Positions 1 through 12,100 of a stretch of DNA of 64,000 nucleotides are shown here, in pieces. The number at the start of each line of letters is the position of its first letter. Positions within the stretch are counted from its first letter, which is position 1. The DNA lies in assembly GCA_905116865.2 (NCBI GenBank), contig CAJHNH020002446.1, positions 1,451,060 through 1,515,059 on the forward strand. Direction: 5' to 3'. The position numbers and the translations under genes were made by a program. The notes beneath the pieces were generated by a model that saw only the letters and a list, made by a program, of their open reading frames with translations, ran no database searches and had not been told where the DNA came from. The stretch is from Candidula unifasciata (lineage: Eukaryota > Mollusca > Gastropoda > Stylommatophora > Geomitridae).

Positions 1-215
1 CACGTATTCAGCAGTCAGGTGAATTTGTTGCAGTTTATTAGTTTCATCAATGCATTCATAGTGGGGATAAATACAATATTTTTCTATGTATAAAACAGTA
101 TGTTTTGCCAATGATAAAATGTTTTTCTTAAAGTTCAAAACGGGGAGGTCGTCTTACAGATGAAATGTGATTTCAATATTTATTTCTTAATTTTGGGCTA
201 AAACGTTTTGGGTCA

Positions 216-1854
<1,639 letters not shown>

Positions 1855-1879
1855 TGCAAAACTGTTTCCAGTTTACCAA

Positions 1880-1970
1880 TCTGAAATAAAACTGCTTGCC
1901 GTTATTTCTTCAATATCACTGTTACAGACAAATAATGGCGAAAAAGGCAAAATGTGAATTTGTTAAATGT
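1880..1970 (-). promoter_or_regulatory. Probable TMEM50 5' UTR intron acceptor region
   Basis: On the minus strand a pyrimidine-rich TTTTATTTCAG ends at 1881, 26 nt upstream of the TMEM50 ATG. If it is used, the 5' UTR is split and the true promoter lies upstream, possibly in the 4-kb interval shared with divergent RABL2. Confidence 0.35.
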
Positions 1971-2870
1971 GATCGTTAACATAAATATTACTGCTTAAGT
2001 ATAACCTGATTTGCTGGCAACTGTCAGACACATTTAGCACAAGAAGAAGAGGTTCCAAAGTTTAAAGTAAGATTGAAACCTGTAGATTCCTTCCAATGAC
2101 AAGCTGGTGACTTTTGCTGTAGAAGTAGAACTACAGTGCCATTTTGTTGTTGTTGTTGATCTTTAACATACCTGTTGCTGTGTAAGTATGACTAGACTTG
2201 TTGAAATCACCTACAGACACTTTCATCATCATCAATCAGCATGCCCTTTACAGAACACCACTCTCTTCATTGCACGCCTAGGAGTGTCTCTTTCTCTAGA
2301 AAATTCTCTAGATCTGTGTGCTTTCACAGCCAATGCTTTTTCAATGTCCTGTATCCACCTTCGAGCCTCATTTTCTGTAAATTGCACCCTCGATTACCAT
2401 TCTCTCTAGACCACCATGGCATATCACATGACAAGACACTTTCAACAGAAGAAAAGCAAATCTCAGATAACAGCCAAAACACACCCTGTGATCATTTACT
2501 TTTAAATGTTTTTTTTGGGGAGGGGGGGGGGGGGATTAAAAAAAATAATGTCTGGACTTATTGATTTGATTTTCAACATACATATTTGTCTTAGGTATAA
2601 CTAGACTTGCTGAAACCTGTCACAAGAGAAACAAGAAGTCTCAAAAGATTAAAAGTGAAACTGGAACCAAACACTGTGTTCATTATGTTTTTGTTTACAT
2701 TTTCAGATTTAGGAAAAAAATGGACCAATATAAAAATATAGTGTTTGAATCTGATGATTTCATCTTTGCCATACATGTTTTTGTCTAACTAGACTTGCTG
2801 GAACCCATGATATCCCATTTAACCTCAAGAAAAATAAATCTGAGAGTTTAATAAAGTCTGGTAATCTGGT
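1971..2870. repeat. Cluster of diverged ~190-bp repeats
   Basis: The motif (T)TAACATA...AAGTATGACTAGACTTGCTGGAA, followed by CACTTTCAACACAAGAAAA, recurs in degraded form at about 1977, 2163, 2573 and 2762, and again at about 5804. Spacings of about 185-190 bp between neighbours, once an inserted LINE fragment is allowed for, suggest an old tandem or satellite-like array. Confidence 0.45.
2226..2433 (-). mobile_element. LINE 3'-end fragment with (GAT)n tail and 11-bp TSD
   Basis: Flanked by perfect direct repeats AGACACTTTCA at 2215-2225 and 2434-2444. The plus strand begins TCATCATCATCA, which is a minus-strand (GAT)n 3' tail. The interior resembles the C-terminal tail of RTE/CR1-like reverse transcriptases also seen at 20330-20595. 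It interrupts one of the ~190-bp repeats. Confidence 0.7.
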
Positions 2871-3606
2871 AATCTTAGTTTCAGCTTCATAGCAAACGGG
2901 TCACCCAATAGTTGCTCCACTCCTGTGCCAATGAAAAACACACAGAATGTTTATCAGTTTATCTCGGTCTCTTGTGGAAAGATTGACAGACCACTGTCTC
3001 AGCATATGCACTAGCATACACATGCATTAAAAGCATGCAGTAGCCATCTGAAGTGCTAACACAAAACAGTCCGAGATTAGAAATGCAGGTCATCATCGAT
3101 GAAAGCACTAGTGACTAGCAGATGTCACCAACAGATCAGCAGTTGCACACACGATCAATTTTAATCACATAATGGCACCAATATTGCGACAACCAGCATT
3201 GCGCCTTTTTTTGAATCTACAATTTACCCACCCCAAAAAAACACTCAAAATGAAATCCACAGCTCATAGTATCACGCCATGCACCCAACTCAGAAGCTGG
3301 GCAACGAAACTTTATTCTTCCAGTCTACAAATGGAGCAAAAATGTAACGGCCACCATCTGGCAGAAGCAAAAACATTTGCAAAGGCTCAAAACAGTTGCC
3401 GTGCCTAGCGTCCATTTTGACCTGAAGCATTATGTGAGGGTTAATAAACGGTCACCCCAGTAGTACCCTCACCATTAGCCTATTAGTTTAATAAAGTAAA
3501 TATGGAAGCCGAACAGTTTAGCAGAGTAGATTAGAACAGTCCACAGACATGCTGAAAGTTGTTGACTATCAATACTTTTCTATAATTACTATCATTATGA
3601 TGACTT
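2871..3606. other. Non-coding spacer; nothing recognised
   Basis: No exon, RNA gene or repeat could be supported here. Confidence 0.4.
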
Positions 3607-5210
3607 CTTTGGAATTACAGTTCTTCTTCTTCTTCTGCCTTTCTATCCCCCAATGGAGCATAGGCCCTCAACTAACTCACTCAAAGCCGTTCTATCCTTC
3701 GCTATTGCATGGAGCTCTACCCATGTCCTTCCAATCTTTCTAACCTCATTCTCCAGCTCTCTTCTCCATGTGTTTTTTGGCCTTCCTTTATTCCTATGCC
3801 CCCGTGGGTTCCAATGCAAAGACATTCTAGTTATGCTGTTCTCCTGTTTTCTCAGTGTGTGCCCTATCCAACGCCAGCGTCTTTTCCTCACCTCCTGATC
3901 CACTGGAGCCTGTTTAGTTCTCTCCCAAAGTTCTACATTAGTTATTCTATCATACCATTTTATTCCCTCTATTCTGCGCAGGCACCAGTTAATGAATGTC
4001 TGTAATTTATTTGTAATTGCCTTGGTTGTTCTCCATGTTTCCGCCCCCATACAATAGTACTGATTTGACATTAGAATTAAAAATTTTTAGTTTAGTATTT
4101 CTTTTAACTTCTTTTGACCTCCACAAATTCCCTAGTGCTATGAAAGCCCCTCTTGCCTTTTGTATTCTTATTTTAATATCTCTATCAGTTCCTCCATCTT
4201 TATCTACATTACTGCCTAAATAGGTGTACGAATCCACGTCTTGGAGTGGGGTGCCATTAAGAGAAACCACATTACTATTTGCCTGATTTATTCTCATTAT
4301 CTTTGTCTTTCCTTTACGGATTTTCAGACCAAGCTGCTGTGATCTCGCATTAAGTATATTTAATTTATCGTGCATCTGATTCCGTACATGGGACAGAAGA
4401 GCAATATCATCAGCGAAGTCCAGATCATCAAGCTGTTTTGTAGGGGTCCACTGAATTCCATTCTTGGTGTTAGCAGTTACTGTTTTCATAGTCCAGTCTA
4501 AAGCCAGTAAAAATAAGAGAGGCGACAAAAGACATCCCTGTCGCACACCTGTTTTTATTTCAAATGCATCTGTTAGCTTTCCCTCATGAAGAACTCGACA
4601 TTTCATGTCTTTATTTGTTGCCTTTACTAAGTTGATAATTTTCTGTGGGATACCATAGTGCCCCATCAATTTCCAGAGAGATTAACTATCAATGCTGTCA
4701 AATGCTTTTTGAAAGTCTATAAATCCTATGTAAAGTGGTGAGTTCAGTTCAATGCTTTGCTCTATCTTCCTTGAGAAGATTTATAGCTTTTCTAATTTCC
4801 TCTTTGGATGGTATCTCACAGTTGATATCCAGTTCCATTTCTAAAGGCTGGATATCTGGGGGAACCTCTGGGCCTGGTCTATTTAGAAGCATTTCAAAAT
4901 ATTCAACCCATCTGTCCATTTGATCTTTAGTATTAGTAAGTACCTTTCCTTGACTATTTTTGATTGATCCAGTTGGCTGACTATATTTACCTACTAATTT
5001 TCTTGTGTTACTGTAAAGTTCTCTGAGGTTTCCTTTTGCTGCTGCTCTCCGCTTCTTGTACTAGATCATTTAGATATTTCACTTTATATGCCTCCTAACT
5101 TCCTTGTTGGCTTCTGTGTATTTCTCCTGAGCTCTAGCTTTAGCAGCTCTAGTTTTGATCAGAGTATTTGCTATTGTTTAATTCTGCCTTTTTACTTTGG
5201 AATTACAGTT
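3607..5210 (-). mobile_element. 5'-truncated non-LTR retrotransposon with 16-bp target-site duplication
   Basis: Perfect duplicates of CTTTGGAATTACAGTT lie at 3607-3622 and 5195-5210 around a 1572-bp insert. On the minus strand it encodes a frameshifted reverse transcriptase C-terminal half: GVRQGCLLSPLLF, LDFADDIALL (catalytic box with FADD), TYLGSNVDKDGG, then RRWRWIGHTLRK and KGRPKNTWRRELENE, ending LCSIGG before a (GAA)n tail. The endonuclease and N-terminal RT are missing. Stops and at least one frame change near 4020-4070 mark it as dead. Confidence 0.85.
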
Positions 5211-5232
5211 AGTATAGTATAACTGGAAGCTG

Positions 5233-5582
5233 GGCTAACCTCCAAATAACGGGCACAAAAGATGGCTGCTGCAAAAACATACAGAGCCTCAGTCGCTCAC
5301 GCGGCATGGGTCTACATCTTATCTCCATAAAAACCTACATATCTCAGCTCAGAAATGACATACAAGCCTAAATGAGGTACAGTTGGAAAGAGATTGTTTA
5401 CAGCTAACTGTGCTGGTTTTATTGGTGTAGATGGCATTTTGAAAATTTGACTAAAGTACCTAGGAACACTCTGGGCGGTGGGGTTATAGTCCCCAGAAGT
5501 GCGCACATTGACATGTGACTGAGGCCCTGTTAGGGTATATTTTCTGCCTTGATAATTTACGACTGTTATTCGGAGGATAGCC
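5233..5582. mobile_element. DNA-transposon derivative related to the foldback element at 46456
   Basis: Its ends are inverted: GGCTAACCTCCAAATAACGG at 5233 and, on the other strand from 5582, GGCTATCCTCCGAATAACAG. The right ~110 bp (GACTGAGGCCCTGTTAGGG and neighbours) match the arms of the large foldback at 46456-46871. No transposase and no clear target duplication were found. Confidence 0.6.
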
Positions 5583-5770
5583 AAAACAAAAATTATAGCA
5601 GAAGGCATGTTACCACGAAGGAGGGGCAGGGATCGAGTAACACGATGCGCACAGGATATAAGTGACTCATTGAGTATGAAAGAGCATGAGGCAGGAGAGC
5701 TGGCGAGAGACCCGTGATGAGAGCGACGTTCTGCAAAGGACCTGCCACAAGATGATGATGATGATAGCAT
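5583..5770 (+). mobile_element. LINE 3'-end fragment with (GAT)n tail
   Basis: This degraded reverse-transcriptase C-terminal tail runs into AAGATGATGATGATGAT. A reverse-oriented relative at 35425-35640 shares the GCAGGTCCTTTGCAGAACGT end. Confidence 0.55.
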
Positions 5771-5794
5771 ATAACTATAATTTAACGTCTGACA

Positions 5795-5985
5795 TCGTTG
5801 ACTTTAACATACCTATAATTATGTAAGTATGACCAGATAGGCTGGAAGCTGCGACAAACACTTTCAACACAAGAAAATGAAGTAATGTGAAGTATGTAAG
5901 CTTAATTATTAATCAAATAAGATTGGAACCAGATTGAGCTTCCTTCCAACAACAAGTTGACTTCTGCTGTGGAAACTAGAAGAGT
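5795..5985 (+). repeat. Diverged copy of the ~190-bp upstream repeat
   Basis: It contains TTTAACATACCTATAATTAT and CACTTTCAACACAAGAAAAT, aligning with the repeats at 1971-2870. It ends immediately before the RABL2 promoter. Confidence 0.45.
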
Positions 5986-5989
5986 TGTC

Positions 5990-6097
5990 TGCCTACGGCG
6001 GTGACGTCACGATCTCACCAAAAACTGGGATCGCCGAGCCGGCGGCCCTAGTTACCCATGATGCCTCCAGCGCATTCTTTAGCAACACAATGGCGGC
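5990..6097 (+). promoter_or_regulatory. Probable RABL2 promoter with perfect CRE and start-codon YY1-type site
   Basis: A CpG-rich patch in otherwise AT-rich DNA. A full palindromic TGACGTCA lies at 6002-6009, 81 bp before the ATG. The start codon sits in ACAATGGCGGC, which matches the YY1 core often found at animal translation starts. GTTACCCATGATGCC at 6051-6065 only weakly resembles an RFX X-box half site, which would suit a ciliary gene. No TATA box is seen. Confidence 0.5.
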
Positions 6098-6190
6098 CAC
6101 CACACAACCAGACTACGACAAGCCCGGAGACAAGGGAGAAGAGAGAGTCAAAGTCATTTGTCTCGGCGACAGCGCCGTAGGCAAATCTAA
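6090..6190 (+). CDS. RABL2: RABL2 coding exon 1
   Basis: ATG in a YY1-like context; encodes the acidic N-terminus and P-loop. It ends two bases into a Lys codon, with donor GTGGGT. Confidence 0.93.
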
Positions 6191-9100
6191 GTGGGTACCA
6201 GCAATACGTCCTATCAATAATACAAATTGGATTGTTAATTTAGGAATGCCTCTGTATTATTATATTATTAATGTGTATTGTGACAGTATTGCTTAATTGC
6301 TTCTCTTGTGTCCATCAGTTTGGTTTGGTTTTGCCGCTCTCCTCCGAACTTCAACCCTCAGCAAAAGACAGCAAAACCCCAAAAAATGTCAGTGGAGGGG
6401 GTTAAGTGTTGTGCAATGAGCCTGTACCCAATGATGGTCAGCTTCTTAATAAATCAATCAATTGATTAGGTGCCGTCTCCACATTGAAGGTTGGCTGTAA
6501 ATTGTAATGGATCTCCAACAAGCCCTGTCTCTTGCCCTTGATGTACACTCACTCATACTGCTGTTCGTCCATCTCTTGATGTTATCCTCCCACTTGTAAC
6601 GCTGTCTGCCTTTTGCTCACCTACCTTGAACCTTTCCCTCTAGGATGATCTTTACAATACTGTTATGTCTTTTAACTCTTTCAGTCCCAGGGGGTTTAGC
6701 ATCACAGGCCCAAGGGGTAGTCAAGAGAGACGTAAAATTGACGCATGTTGCGTTCATTGGTCTTCGAGGTAGGAATCTATGAACGTATGATGCGTTCCTT
6801 GGGACTCAAAGAGTTAATGTGGCCAAAATATTTCACTTGTCTCTTTTTTTATTTCACCTAGCAACTCTCTTTTTATTCCCAATTTCCTCATTACCTCTGT
6901 ATTTGATAGCTTTTGTTTCCATGAAATACGACCTAATCTTCTGTTTATCCACATCTCCAAAGAATTGATACGATTTTCCAGTTGTTTGTTCATTGTCCAT
7001 GTCTCTGTGCCATACAGTAAGGTTGAGAATACATAACATTTGACAATTCTCATTTTTAATGTATTGCTTATTTTCTCTTGATGTCAGTAACTTTTGCATG
7101 TTGTTGAAAATGTTTTTGGCCATCCCTATTCTTTTCTTGACTTCTGTTTCACTTCTGCCGTCACATGTTATTACTTGTCCAAGATATAAGAAATTTTTAA
7201 CTTGTTCCAATTTCACCCCGTTCACTGTGATATTCATTGTTAGCTGATTATTGTCTTTGCTAAATATCATGGTTTTTGTCTTTTTCAAATTTATATCTAA
7301 TCCAAATTCTGCACTCCTTCTGTTTACTTGCTCCACTAGGCCTTGCAACTCCTGCTCACTCTCTGCTAGCAACACTGTGTCGTCCGCGTATCTCAGATTG
7401 TTTATTATTTTACCATTGATGTTCAGTCCTGGTAATTCTACAATTTCTTTAAAAATTATTTCTGTACATAAGTTGAAAAGGCTAGGCGACAGCACACATC
7501 CTTGTTTTACTCCTCTCTTGATCTCTATCTGGGGTGAGCAGATGTTGTCATGTCTTACTGTTGCTTCTTGCTCCCAGTATAAGTTTCTAATAAGTCTGAT
7601 ATCCTTTCCATCTAGTCCTATGTTTTGAAGAGCTGCAATTAGTTGTTCATGTTGCACTCTGTCGAAAGCTTTTTTGTAATCTATAAAACGTGCATAAATA
7701 TTTTTCTGAACTTCTATATATTTTTCAGTCAGCATCTTAAGACAAATTATGGCCTCTCGAGTACCACTGTTTTTACGAAATCCGAATTGCTCTTCAGAAA
7801 CTTCTTTCTCTATTTTATCTTGAATTCTTGCTTGTATTATCTTCAAGAGTAACTTAGTTACGTGACTCATTAGGCAAATAGTTCTGTAATCTTCACAATC
7901 AACAGCTTTTGATTTCTTGGGTAGTGTGATAAAAACAGATGTTTTCATGTCCCTGGGAATGTACCCATTATAAATGTCATTGCATATTTCTGTGATAGTA
8001 TCAATTCCAAAAGTAGATAATGATTTTAACATTTCTGCAGTTATGTTGTCTGGACCTGCAGCTTTTCCCTGCTTCATCTGTTTAATGGCTTTCTCTACTT
8101 CAGACTTTAATATGTTTGGTCCCTCTTGAATATTATGGATTGGCGGTTTGTCACCTCTGTTGTCCCAAAACAGGTCTCAATAAAGCACAATCCCAAAAGA
8201 TTTTATTTTTCAATAATAAAAAAGAGCCACTAAAAATTGTTTATCAGCATTCAAAAACATGAGCAGTGATAATACAGTTATTTAAATGACTTTAAAAAAT
8301 AAATAGTCTTCGGTGGAAGTCTAGAAGTATTTTGTATAGAGATGTGTCCCAGCGAACTTGCCTCCTCTGTGTTGATTTCTGTGTTGGCCATTTCAACATA
8401 CTTAGGACTAGTCCTTATATCTTGAGACCAATCCACTTAGATCATGCACCCAGTAGTAAAAGAGCTTAGTCAATTCCCCAAACCAAATTTCAACTATGAA
8501 ATCATCTGCTAAATAAAGTTGCCGATATTTCATCAGTGGTGTGAAGATTTTGATCACAGATGGGGGGGGGGGGGGGGGGGGGGGGGCTTTAGTTAATAAG
8601 GCTTTTGTAATGTGTATAAGGAGACACTCTGTATTTTTTGTATCTTCTAAAGGGAGACAGATCTGTGCTGGTTTGTAGATTTTTCATGCTAGACCTGCCA
8701 CTAGGATTTCTCATTGTGTGCTTTGAATGATAGCCTTTATCGGACTAACCCGAGCTTGCAGAGATCTCATTGTGTGCTTTGAATGAATTAAGGCCTGTAA
8801 GTGTATCGGACTAAACCCAGATCTCTGTGGCTGTGTGCTTTATTGATTTTCATGCGAGAACCAAGCTGGCACATTCTCATTGTGTGCTTTGAATGATAGC
8901 CTGTATCGGACTAAACCGAGCTGGCAGAGATCTCATTGTGTGCTTTGAATGATAGCCTGTATTGGACTAAACCGAGCTGGCAGAGATCTCATTGTGTGCT
9001 TTGAATGATAGCCTGTATTGGACTAAACCGAGCTGGCAGAGATCTCATTGTGTGCTTTGAATGATAGCCTGTATTGGACTAAACCGAGCTGGCAGAGATC

Positions 9101-12100
9101 TCATTGTGCGCTTTGAATGATAGCCTGTATCGGACTAAACCTAGCTGGCAGAGATCTCATTATGTGCTTTGAATGATAGCCTGTATCGGACTAAACCGAG
9201 CTGGCAGAGATCTCATTATGTGCTTTGAATGATAGCCTGTATCGGACTAAACCTAGCTGGCAGAGATCTCATTGTGTGCTTTGAATGATAGCCTGTATTG
9301 GACTAAACCGAGCTGGCAGAGATCTCATTGTGTGCTTTGAATGATAGCCCATATTGGACTAAACCGAGCTGGCAGAGATCTCATTGTGTTCTTTGAATGA
9401 TAGCCTGTATCGGACTAAACCTAGCTGGCAGAGATCTCATTATGTGCTTTGAATGATAGCCTGTATTGGACTAAACCGAGCTGGCAGAGATCTCATTATG
9501 TGCTTTAAATGATAGCCTGTATCGGACTAAACCTAGCTGGCAGAGATCTCATTGTGTGCTTTGAATGATAGCCTATATCGGACTAAACCTAGCTGGCAGA
9601 GATCTCATTATGTGCTTTGAATGATAGCCTGTATCGGACTAAACCGAGCTTGCAGAGATCTCATTGTGTGCTTTGAATGATAGCCTGTATCTGACTAAAC
9701 CGCGCTGGCAGAGATCTCAAAGTTTGTGGCTCCCAGAGATGCAGTGTCCAGAAATCCTCTGACACTTGCCAGTCTACACCCAGTGCATGGGCGATAATGT
9801 AAATGAAAAACTCATTTGGAACATGCATGAAGGCTGCTGGCCAAGTGCCAACTAAATGAGAAACTCATGTTCAAATGTCTGTCATCCAAAAGCCCTTCTA
9901 CTGTTTGGCTGCTTAGGTTTAAACATCTGTCTATGTCCTGTATGACAGCAAAGTGTTCAGAAGTTCCCAGATGAAAGATCCTTCTTTATGACACAGAAGG
10001 TTCAGACATCCACTACCAATGGCCACACTAGTTGGAATGTAATGTCCGTAGATGAAAGCCTGATGCCTGCTTCCCATAATTGCCACAGAAAGGATCCTGG
10101 GGCATCCACGTGAAAGGTGCCAGTGTCAAAGAGAGAAGTGTTAACATGTAAGATGCCCGTCCGTGTAGGGAATCAAAGTCTCGGGTCTGCAGACTGTTTC
10201 CTGATTATTCTTTAAGGACACAGCATGTACTCTGTGGAAGGCTCAGTATACGGGAGTGAGGTTAAGCAATCGTGTGCAGGATGTGATGATTCCTTGGGTG
10301 AGCCCAGTTACAGTGCACTGTGTATCTACTCTGCATTTATGGAAAACCCCTGGGATGGTGGGGAATGCCCATGCTCCACCCTGCCTCTCCTTGAGGGTTG
10401 ACCAGTCTGCACCTTGCTGCCCTGGATATCATCCTTAAGGTCATATGCCTGGGGATGATAAAGTCACCACATACATGAGGCTGCAAATATCCCTTGAAGC
10501 TAACCAGGAAGGCTAACCTGAATAACAAATGCCAGAAAAAGTTGGATGTGTCGACTGAAAAGTGCAGATATTGCAGCTATGTTGTGAACAGGCACAACAC
10601 ACTTACATCATTCTGACAAATAATGAAGATAAAGAAAATTTATCATCACTGGATTTTTTCCCCATTGGTTCGAAGTATGTATGATATTATTAACACTATT
10701 TCCTCCTGTGTGTTCCGGGGCTAGTTGTGGGGAAAACAAGAATAGACTCACTGCCTCCCCAACAAGCATGTCATAAGAGTAATCTAACTGGGGGCTTCCT
10801 TGGAAGGGAGAGTGCATCTGCCTGAGAGGTAAGGAACCAGAATTCTGCATACAGATAAGTCAGATCTGTAAAACAGATAAGCACGCAACACTCAGGTTCT
10901 GGAACTAGACTAAAATCCAAAGATGGACGCACAAACAGAACTTTTTGCTGGAGCTTACAAACTGTAAACGTGAAGAAGAAGAAGATTAACACAGCTGGGT
11001 CTTGGTAGGATGTTTCTCCATTTTATGTTTACCATTTGGCAAGCATTACCACTAAATGGTCTACAATATTACAGGACACAGTGTACCAACTGTTTTCTAA
11101 GGCGTGGAAATGGGTGCCTTGCTAAATTGTTATTTATGTTGTAAACAACATAATGACCATCAAAGTCATGTGCTGATATGTCATGATGTCCAGTGTCATG
11201 GTTTGAGAACCTCTTGAACCGGTGTCATCTTAGTTATAATGTTTTTTTTTTTTTGATTATTCCACAGACTGGTTGAAAGATTTCTCATGGATGGATAGTA
11301 TCCTTTCATTATTAATGTCATGTGTCCATATTAGTTATTTACATAAAAATTAGAAGTAATATAAAGTATCAAAGGATGCAGCCAGTGATGAATTACCAGC
11401 TCAACATTTGGATGTGAGATCCAGCATGTGCAGGGTGTGACAATTCTTGGTGTGAGCTCAGTACTAGAGCATCATATTTTGGCTGTGCATTTATGGAAGC
11501 CTCCTTGGATGACAGGTAATGCCCATGATCTGCCCCTGCCTTTCCTTGAAAGCTGACCAGGCTACATGTGTTGTTCTGGATGGGTTCTTCAAGGGCAATA
11601 CCTGTAAATAAAAGGGAAAAGAGAACACCACACAAATCTGGCTACAACATGCCAAATGAAACCAACCTTGAAAGCTAACTTGATGAAAAGTATAGCTATG
11701 CTGTAAACAGCCTCAACGTAATTACGTCACTTGGAGGAAGGATGATTAAGAAGAAAAGTTCTGAGATATGATTCTGTGTATAAACCAGTTTTCTCTGAAA
11801 TTTAAAGATTTTGTTGAGTGTTTCTGTTTCTCAGCAGGTCATGATGGTATAACACCAGAGATGGTCAAATATATGGGTGTCGCAGGTGAGCGCCTTCTAC
11901 TGAAGGTTCTGCAGGCTGCCTGGTGTAGTAAAACTATACCAAAAGATTGGGAGATTGCCATCATTATACCTATATTTAAAAAAGGTGATAACAGACAATG
12001 TGAAAACCACAGAGGCATATCCTCCTCCAGCGTTCCTGTAAAAGTTACTCTAGAATTCTCGAGCAGAGACTTAGAAGTCTGGTAGAGCCACAGCTGGACG

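Noticed and set aside
5985..6089. Upstream in-frame ATG for RABL2
   Set aside because: It would add 35 residues overlapping the CRE and promoter-like sequence, unlike RABL2 N-termini; ATG at 6090 gives the family MAxxxxxD-type start.
8703..9718. CRISPR-like direct repeats
   Set aside because: Units are contiguous without unique spacers, in a eukaryotic intron; minisatellite.
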